The position numbers were made by a program, and so were the translations under genes. Under the pieces are notes generated by a model. It worked only from the letters and a program-made list of their open reading frames with translations, was not told the origin of the DNA and searched no databases. Positions 15,245 through 19,666 of a stretch of 19,666 nt of DNA are shown here, piece by piece. Numbering within the stretch: position 1 is the stretch's first letter; each line of letters begins with the position of its first letter. The stretch comes from Actinomycetota bacterium (GTDB taxonomy: Bacteria; Actinomycetota; Thermoleophilia; Gaiellales; Gaiellaceae): the NCBI GenBank assembly GCA_013817555.1, contig JACDCN010000006.1, positions 1 through 19,666 of the forward strand, in the 5' to 3' direction.

Positions 15245-15607
15245 GTGCCGAAGATCCTCGTTCACATGACCAGCGGGCCGGAGAGTCCGACGCGCGCTGC
15301 GCTCGGGTTTCTCGTAGCGAAGGCGGCGGTGGAGGAGGGTCACGAGGTCGTGCTCTTCCTTGCCGGAGACTCGGTGCAACTGCTGCGCGACTCGGTGCTC
15401 GACTCGCTCGTCGGACTGGGGACAGGAAGTCTCAGGGAGTCGTACGACGCGGTCGTGGCGTCTGGTGCGCGGATCTACGCCTCGGGTATGTCGAGCAAGG
15501 CGCGCGGGCTAGGCGAAGAGGATCTCGACGACAAGCCCGTCGAGCTCGCGATGCCGAACAAGCTCGTGCAACTCGCTCTCGAGAGCGACCGCGTGTTGAC
15601 GTACTAG
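15245..15607 (+). CDS. DsrE/DsrF-like protein, cysteine-free
   Basis: A 120-residue small alpha/beta protein of the DsrE/YchN type: KILVHMTSGPESPTRAALGF at the start, a central VVLFLAGDSVQLL, a VASGARIYASGMSSKARGL loop and C-terminal ALESDRVLTY. In sulfur-relay members (DsrE, TusD) the loop corresponding to SGMSSKARG carries the active cysteine. Here that site is serine and the whole protein has no cysteine, so persulfide transfer by this protein alone is unlikely. The GTG start matches the family N-terminus and is supported by the -10-like hexamer seven bases before it. The stop TAG is interlocked with the stop of the convergent gene through a shared CTAG. The function is unknown. Confidence 0.8.
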   Translation: MPKILVHMTSGPESPTRAALGFLVAKAAVEEGHEVVLFLAGDSVQLLRDSVLDSLVGLGTGSLRESYDAVVASGARIYASGMSSKARGLGEEDLDDKPVELAMPNKLVQLALESDRVLTY

Positions 15608-16032
15608 CTGCGAGCTGCGTCGTTCATCGTCGTGTCGGGCATCGCTCTGATGTGCTTCCACGCGTTCCAACCGATGAAGAGCGCGAGGATGACGACGATC
15701 GGGACGAGTGCCGCGTGGAACGCGTGCAGACCGGCGTTGCCTCCACCAACATCCCCACCGTAGGCGAGGAATGCTTGGATCGAGCCGAGCACGGCGAGCA
15801 CGAAGGGCCACAGCGCCAGGCGCCACCTCGGCCAGGCTGCGACGAGCGCGGAGAGGAACGTGAGGATGTAGGCCAGGTGGACGACCTTGCCGAAGTCCTT
15901 GTGCGCGTCCAACCACGCATCGTCTGGGTCGAAGAGGTAGCCCCCGATGAGGTACAGCTGCACCATCACGCCGACCACAGCCGCACCGGCGAAGATAACC
16001 GTTCCCCAGAGCCCGATCCGTTGTCTGTCCAT
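15604..16032 (-). CDS. Four-helix membrane protein, DUF6220-like
   Basis: A 142-residue protein with four predicted membrane helices (about 9-31, 49-66, 72-90, 107-126). Conserved-looking polar residues near membrane ends include YLIGGYLFDPDDAWLDAHKD (early loop), KVVHLAY (His52) and GLHAFHAALVP (His103 and His106). The layout resembles the DUF6220 family as I recall it. Paired histidines at helix ends could bind haem or a metal, but that is inference. It is transcribed away from the YyaL-type gene and converges on the DsrE-like gene, with both stop codons formed by the same CTAG at 15604-15607. Upstream, minus-strand TAGCCT is nine bases before the ATG, not a good leaderless spacing. Confidence 0.72.
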   Translation of the reverse strand: MDRQRIGLWGTVIFAGAAVVGVMVQLYLIGGYLFDPDDAWLDAHKDFGKVVHLAYILTFLSALVAAWPRWRLALWPFVLAVLGSIQAFLAYGGDVGGGNAGLHAFHAALVPIVVILALFIGWNAWKHIRAMPDTTMNDAARS

Positions 16033-16075
16033 GTGAACGTGAGGCTAAGACCTGCATCGGACGGAGTCAACCGCG

Positions 16076-16087
16076 TACCGTGGTGAG
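16076..16087 (+). promoter_or_regulatory. Leaderless-type -10 for the YyaL-type gene
   Basis: TACCGT (16076-16081) precedes the ATG at 16088 by six bases, which would put the transcript start at the start codon. The only ribosome-like sequence, GGTGAG, abuts the ATG too closely to work as one. No clear -35 is visible. Confidence 0.4.
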
Positions 16088-18013
16088 ATGAACCGCCTGG
16101 CCGGCGCCACCAGCCCCTACCTCCTCCAGCACGCCGAGAATCCGGTCGACTGGCATCCGTGGGGCGAGGAGGCCTTCGAGCTCGCCCGAGCCGAGGAGAA
16201 GCCGCTCCTCGTCTCGGTCGGCTACAGCTCGTGCCACTGGTGCCACGTCATGGCGCACGAGTCGTTCGAGGATCCCGCGACCGCCGCGCTGATGAACGAC
16301 CTCTTCGTCAACGTCAAGGTCGATCGGGAGGAACGGCCGGACGTGGATGCGGTGACCATGGAGGCGACCGTCGGGATGACGGGATCGGGAGGCTGGCCGA
16401 CGACGGTGTTCATGACGCCGGAGGGAAGGCCCTTCTATGCCGGAACCTATTTCCCGCCGGAGCCCCGGCACGGCCTGGCGAGCTTTCGCGACCTCTTGGA
16501 GGCGGTCGCCCGCGCCTGGAGCGAGCGGCGCGCGGACATCGAGCGCCAGGCGGCGCAGATCGACGGGACGCTTCGGCGCAGCTCCGAGCTTCGCCCCTCG
16601 AGCGAGCCGCTGACCGAATCGCTCATGACTGAAGCCGCGCGCGGCATCGCGCGAAGCTTCGAGCCCGCGTTCGGGGGCTTCGGGGGCGCGCCGAAGTTCC
16701 CGGCGGCGTCGACGCTCGAGTTCCTGCTGCGACGGGGAGACGAGGACGCGCTCGCGATGGTCACTGCCACGCTCGACGGGATGGCCGCAGGCGGGCTGTA
16801 TGACGTGGTCGGGGGCGGATTTCACCGCTACTCGGTCGACGCGCGCTGGCTCGTCCCGCACTTCGAGAAGATGCTCTACGACAACGCCGTGCTGGCATCC
16901 ACGTACCTGCACGGGTGGGCCGTGACCGGCCGCCCGCGCTATCGGGAGATCGTGGAGGAGACGGTCGACTATGTCGTCCGCGAGATGCTGCTTCCCGAGG
17001 GTGGACTTGCGTCAGCCCAGGACGCGGACACCGATGGGGTTGAAGGGTTGACCTACACATGGACCGGCGAAGAGGCGGAAGCGTCAGGGATTCCTGGGGA
17101 CCTTCTGGAGCCGTTCGAGCACGGGCGCCTGATCGTGCGCGGACAGCTCGATTCGGAGCTCAAAGCTCGACTGCTGGCCGAGCGCGCGACCAGGGAGCAG
17201 CCCTTCCGGGATGACAAGGTGCTCGCTTCGTGGAACGGGCTCGCCCTCGCAGCGCTCGCCGAGGCGGGCTATCGGCTCGAGCGCGACGACTGGCTCGATG
17301 TCGCCCGGGGCGTGGGGGAATTCCTGCTCGGGCCGCTTTCCGACCCCGACGGTCGACTGCTTCGCTCGCGGCGCGACGGGCGGGCGAGCGGCCCGGGGTT
17401 CCTCGACGACTACGCGAACGTCGCCTACGGGCTCATGGAGCTGCACCTCGCGACCGGTGAGCTCCGCTGGCTGACCGAAGCTCACCGGCTTGCGCTGCTT
17501 GCCATCGAGCTCTTCGGAGACGAGGAACGCGGCGGGTTCTACCTGGCCGCGGTGGACGCGGACGAGCGCGTGCACCGGACGAAGGATCTCCAGGACACGC
17601 CCATTCCGTCCGGCAACTCGATGCTCGCGTGGGTGCTGCTCCGACTCGGCCGGATCTGGGGCGATGAGGAGCTCGAGCGGCGAGCGGTCTCGGTCTTCCG
17701 CCTGGTGGAGCCTGCGCTGCGTCGCGCGCCGGGAGGCTTCGCCTGGATGCTCTGCGGCCTCGACCTCTGGTTCAGCCCGACACGAGAGATCGCGATCGTT
17801 GGGTCGGTCGACTCGCCGGTTGCCCGAGCCGCGCTCGCCTCATTCGAGCCGCGCACGGTCGTCGCGGTCGGGCCCGCCGAGGGAGTGCCGCTGCTCGAGG
17901 GGAAACGGCTCGTGGACGGCAAGCCGGCGGTGTACGCCTGCGAGCGTTTCGTCTGCCAAGCGCCCGTTACGGACGCGGCGGCGCTCGCCACCTTGACGGC
18001 AGCGGCAGGTTAG
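16088..18013 (+). CDS. YyaL/SPATA20-family thioredoxin-domain protein (DUF255)
   Basis: A 641-residue protein of the conserved YyaL/SPATA20 family. The N-terminal third is a thioredoxin-like DUF255 domain: [20 protein letters not shown], split by position (2-21), then VDWHPWG, a CxxC in [14 protein letters not shown] (Cys49, Cys52), [10 protein letters not shown] (about 78-87) and [11 protein letters not shown] (about 101-111). The rest is an alpha/alpha-barrel region like N-acylglucosamine epimerases ([20 protein letters not shown] at about 240-259, [10 protein letters not shown] near 376). The biochemical role is not established; redox handling or sugar-related activity has been proposed. 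Length and motifs are complete. The stop TAG (18011-18013) lies inside the operator of the following toxin-antitoxin pair. Confidence 0.9.
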   Translation: MNRLAGATSPYLLQHAENPVDWHPWGEEAFELARAEEKPLLVSVGYSSCHWCHVMAHESFEDPATAALMNDLFVNVKVDREERPDVDAVTMEATVGMTGSGGWPTTVFMTPEGRPFYAGTYFPPEPRHGLASFRDLLEAVARAWSERRADIERQAAQIDGTLRRSSELRPSSEPLTESLMTEAARGIARSFEPAFGGFGGAPKFPAASTLEFLLRRGDEDALAMVTATLDGMAAGGLYDVVGGGFHRYSVDARWLVPHFEKMLYDNAVLASTYLHGWAVTGRPRYREIVEETVDYVVREMLLPEGGLASAQDADTDGVEGLTYTWTGEEAEASGIPGDLLEPFEHGRLIVRGQLDSELKARLLAERATREQPFRDDKVLASWNGLALAALAEAGYRLERDDWLDVARGVGEFLLGPLSDPDGRLLRSRRDGRASGPGFLDDYANVAYGLMELHLATGELRWLTEAHRLALLAIELFGDEERGGFYLAAVDADERVHRTKDLQDTPIPSGNSMLAWVLLRLGRIWGDEELERRAVSVFRLVEPALRRAPGGFAWMLCGLDLWFSPTREIAIVGSVDSPVARAALASFEPRTVVAVGPAEGVPLLEGKRLVDGKPAVYACERFVCQAPVTDAAALATLTAAAG

Positions 18014-18027
18014 CTAACCTAGCTAGC
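17993..18027 (+). promoter_or_regulatory. Toxin-antitoxin promoter with overlapping palindromic operator
   Basis: TTGACG (17993-17998), a 16-base spacer and TAACCT (18015-18020) make a good housekeeping-type promoter. The predicted start is seven to eight bases on, at the antitoxin ATG (18028), so the message would be leaderless. The -10 overlaps a perfect 14-base palindrome, AGGTTAGCTAACCT (18007-18020), and a second TAGCTA follows at 18020-18025. That is the arrangement expected for autorepression by a Phd-type antitoxin. Confidence 0.65.
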
Positions 18028-18258
18028 ATGGTTGTCGTAAACATGCACGAGGCAAAGTCGCGCCTCTCGGAGCTCGTTCGCCTGGTCGAGTTGGGGGAGA
18101 AGGTCGTGGTCGCGCGGAACGGCACGCCTGTCGTAGAGCTGGTTCCTGCGACCCAGCCAAAGAAGCGCGAGGGTGGTTTCCTGAAGGGTCAGATCTGGGT
18201 CTCCCCGGACTTCGACGAGCCGATGCCGGAGTTCGAGAAGCTCGTCTACGGGGAGTGA
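18028..18258 (+). CDS. Phd/YefM-type antitoxin
   Basis: A 76-residue antitoxin. The N-terminal half is a Phd/YefM DNA-binding domain (VNMHEAKSRLSELV at 4-17, GEKVVVARNGTPVVELVP at 23-40). The C-terminal tail (GGFLKGQIWVSPDFDEPMPE) is the toxin-neutralising part often seen in antitoxins of PIN toxins of this type. It neutralises the toxin encoded immediately downstream and is expected to bind its own operator together with it. There is no Shine-Dalgarno. The ATG directly follows a -10-like hexamer and TAGCTA palindromes, fitting leaderless, autoregulated expression. The last codons overlap the toxin start (GTGA, 18255-18258). Confidence 0.9.
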   Translation: MVVVNMHEAKSRLSELVRLVELGEKVVVARNGTPVVELVPATQPKKREGGFLKGQIWVSPDFDEPMPEFEKLVYGE

Positions 18259-18632
18259 GGCTCCTCCTCGACACGCACGTCGCGATTTGGTTCTTCGAGG
18301 ACCCCGCGCTTCTTACGGGGGAGGCACGTGCTGCCATCGAGGACCCCGGCAACGCGTCGTTCTTGTCCGCAGCCAGCGTCTGGGAATGGGCGATCAAGAA
18401 TGCGCTCGGAAAGATCTCCATGCCCATCACGTTGGATGTCGGCGCGGATCGAGCGGGCTTCGAGGAGCTTCCCGTGACGTGGGCACATGGGCGAGCGGCG
18501 GCGGCTCTACCGATGCTGCACGCTGATCCGTTCGATCGCATGCTGGTGGCACAAGCGGTCGCGGAAGACTTGGTGCTCCTCACGCGGGACGGACAAGTCG
18601 CGCAGTACCCGATCCCGACTATGCCTGCATAG
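18255..18632 (+). CDS. vapC: PIN-domain toxin (VapC-like ribonuclease)
   Basis: A 125-residue PIN-domain nuclease. The acidic metal-binding set is complete: Asp6 in LLLDTHVAIW, Glu44 in SAASVWEWAIK, Asp91/Asp94 in HADPFDRMLVAQA and Asp112 in LLTRDGQ. VapC-type toxins cleave tRNA or rRNA and stop growth when the antitoxin is degraded. This WEWAIK/DPFDRML subtype commonly pairs with Phd-type antitoxins, as here. The GTG start shares GTGA with the antitoxin stop, so toxin synthesis depends on antitoxin translation. The LLM oxidoreductase gene begins 6 bases after its stop and may be read from the same transcript. Confidence 0.92.
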   Translation: MRLLLDTHVAIWFFEDPALLTGEARAAIEDPGNASFLSAASVWEWAIKNALGKISMPITLDVGADRAGFEELPVTWAHGRAAAALPMLHADPFDRMLVAQAVAEDLVLLTRDGQVAQYPIPTMPA

Positions 18633-18638
18633 CCGCTG

Positions 18639-19586
18639 GTGCGCGTCTGCCTGATGATCGAGGGGCAGGAAGGGGTCACCTGGGAGGACTGGGTGCGCCT
18701 GGGCCGTCTCGTCGAGGACCACGGTCTCGAGGGGCTCTTTCGCTCGGATCACTACACGGCGATCATCCGTCCGCAGGCTGCGGCGCTCGACGCGTGGGCG
18801 ACGCTCGCCGGGTTGGCTGCGGTCACGGAGCGGATCCGGCTCGGCACGCTCGTCTCGCCGGCGACGTTCCGCCATCCGAGCGTGCTCGCCCGGATGGCCG
18901 TCACCGTCGACCACATCTCCGGAGGACGCGTCGACGTGGGTATGGGAGCCGGCTGGTACGAGCGCGAGCACCTCGAGCACGGGTTCTCGTTCCTCGACGC
19001 CAAGCAGCGGTTCGGACTCTTCGCCGAGCAGGTCGAGATCGTCGTCAGGTCGTGGACCGACGATACGTTCGACCACAGCGGCCCGAGCTACCGGCTCTGA
19101 GGACAGACGGCGCTACCGCGTCCTGTTCAGGAGCCTCACCCCCCGCTCGTCCTCGGCGGCACCGTCAAGCCCCGCTTTGCGACGCTCGCAGCCCGCTTCG
19201 CCGATGAGGTCAACACCCTCGGCGCCCCGAACGACGAGCTCCGGGAGCGGAAGGAGTGCCTGAACCGCGCCTGCGCCGACGCGGGGCGCGATCCTGCCAC
19301 GCTCGGCTTTTCGGTGATGACCCCGTGCTATCTCGGCTCCGACGGCGGAGAGGTGCTGGACCGGATCCGAACCTTCCTCGCCGTGCGGGGCGGAGATGCC
19401 GACGCGGAGCACCTGCTCGAGGAGCGTCGCGAAACCTGGCTCGCCGGAACGGTCGCGGAGGTGGCCGAGCGAATCCGCGGGCTCGAGGCACTGGGTGTCG
19501 ACCGCGTCATGCTGCAGCACCTGAACCACTCGGACGACGACATGGTCGCATTGATCGGCGAGCGGCTGATGCCAGCTCTCGCATGA
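18639..19586 (+). pseudogene. LLM-class flavin/F420-dependent oxidoreductase with in-frame TGA
   Basis: A luciferase-like monooxygenase fold protein of about 315 codons. It has MIEGQEGVTWEDWVRLGRLV at the start, FRSDHYTAI, DAWATLAGLAAVTERIRLGT (residues about 51-70), VDHISGGRVDVGMGAGWYE (about 90-108), then GGTVKPRFATLAARFADEVN and the closing LQHLNHSDDD segment. The single defect is TGA at 19098-19100. Both sides are in the same frame, and the text across it (SYRL-stop-GQTALPRPVQEPHPP) keeps the family alignment with nothing inserted or lost. A nonsense substitution (for example CGA or GGA to TGA) or a base error is most likely. Cofactor F420 or FMN would bind this barrel. The GTG start matches family N-termini. 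If the TGA is real, the product stops at 153 residues and is inactive. Confidence 0.82.
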
Positions 19587-19587
19587 G

Positions 19588-19600
19588 TAAAGTCTCGCGC
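19588..19600 (+). promoter_or_regulatory. Leaderless-type -10 for the oligoendopeptidase gene
   Basis: TAAAGT (19588-19593) plus the seven-base spacer CTCGCGC leads directly into the ATG at 19601. The spacer is identical to the one before the DsrE-like start at 15245. There is no Shine-Dalgarno. This favours 19601 over an in-frame ATG at 19583 that overlaps the previous stop. Confidence 0.5.
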
Positions 19601-19666
19601 ATGACGACTACAGAGCTGACAGGGGCGGAGGACGTCGCGTGGGACCTCTCCGACCTCTACGAAAGC
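19601..19666 (+). CDS. pepF: M3-family oligoendopeptidase (PepF-like), N-terminal fragment
   Basis: Only the first 22 codons are present before the window ends. They read MTTTELTGAEDVAWDLSDLY and two more residues. The WDLSDLY motif close to the N-terminus is characteristic of M3 oligoendopeptidase F proteins, zinc peptidases that degrade short peptides in the cytoplasm. The catalytic HEXXH lies outside the window, so the call rests on this motif alone. An alternative ATG at 19583 is in the same frame and overlaps the LLM stop as ATGA. The TANNNT hexamer seven bases before 19601 supports the later start. Confidence 0.65.
   Translation, partial: MTTTELTGAEDVAWDLSDLYES

Overview
This is a GC-rich window that uses GTG starts freely. 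It carries families typical of Actinomycetota: an EgtB/EgtD pair, a flavin/F420-type LLM oxidoreductase, a CaiB-type CoA transferase, a Phd/PIN toxin-antitoxin pair and an actinobacterial-type gamma-aminobutyraldehyde dehydrogenase. A deep-branching actinobacterium (Thermoleophilia/Gaiellales-like) is my best guess, but this is inference because no marker gene is present. Coding density is very high. No non-coding stretch reaches 300 bases, and I see no rRNA, tRNA, CRISPR array, insertion sequence or phage gene.

Layout. (1) The 3' end of nadA (+) converges on a two-gene minus-strand unit: a small MoaD/ThiS ubiquitin-like protein followed by a cytoplasmic Asp-box (BNR) beta-propeller. (2) Divergent from it, an aldehyde dehydrogenase and a class III aminotransferase (+) probably form a putrescine/diamine catabolic pair. 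(3) An egtB-egtD pair (-) has EgtB-like and EgtD-like proteins that both deviate at key active-site positions, and egtB is also frameshifted. (4) Divergent from egtB, a translationally coupled ABC exporter unit (+) holds one MacB/LolD-type ATPase and two paralogous long FtsX-type permeases. (5) A CoA transferase (-) is flanked on both sides by copies of a short palindromic repeat. (6) dedA and a DsrE-like gene (+) follow, then a DUF6220-like membrane protein (-). (7) A YyaL/SPATA20-type thioredoxin-domain protein, a Phd-type antitoxin with its PIN toxin, an LLM oxidoreductase interrupted by one in-frame TGA, and the first codons of an M3 oligoendopeptidase (all +) close the window.

Three layers of structure go beyond the gene list. 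First, a family of five 24-base palindromes (5656-5679, 13170-13193, 13223-13246, 14479-14502, 14563-14586) keeps its hairpin through compensatory substitutions. One copy supplies the stop codon and last residues of the CoA transferase. Second, at least five genes without a good Shine-Dalgarno have a TANNNT -10-like hexamer placed exactly 6-7 bases before the start codon, which is the signature of leaderless transcription. The toxin-antitoxin promoter is the clearest case. Third, the EgtD homologue has lost three of the residues that bind histidine in mycobacterial EgtD, and its EgtB partner lacks one iron-ligand histidine. The pair may therefore be decaying, or it may have changed substrate.
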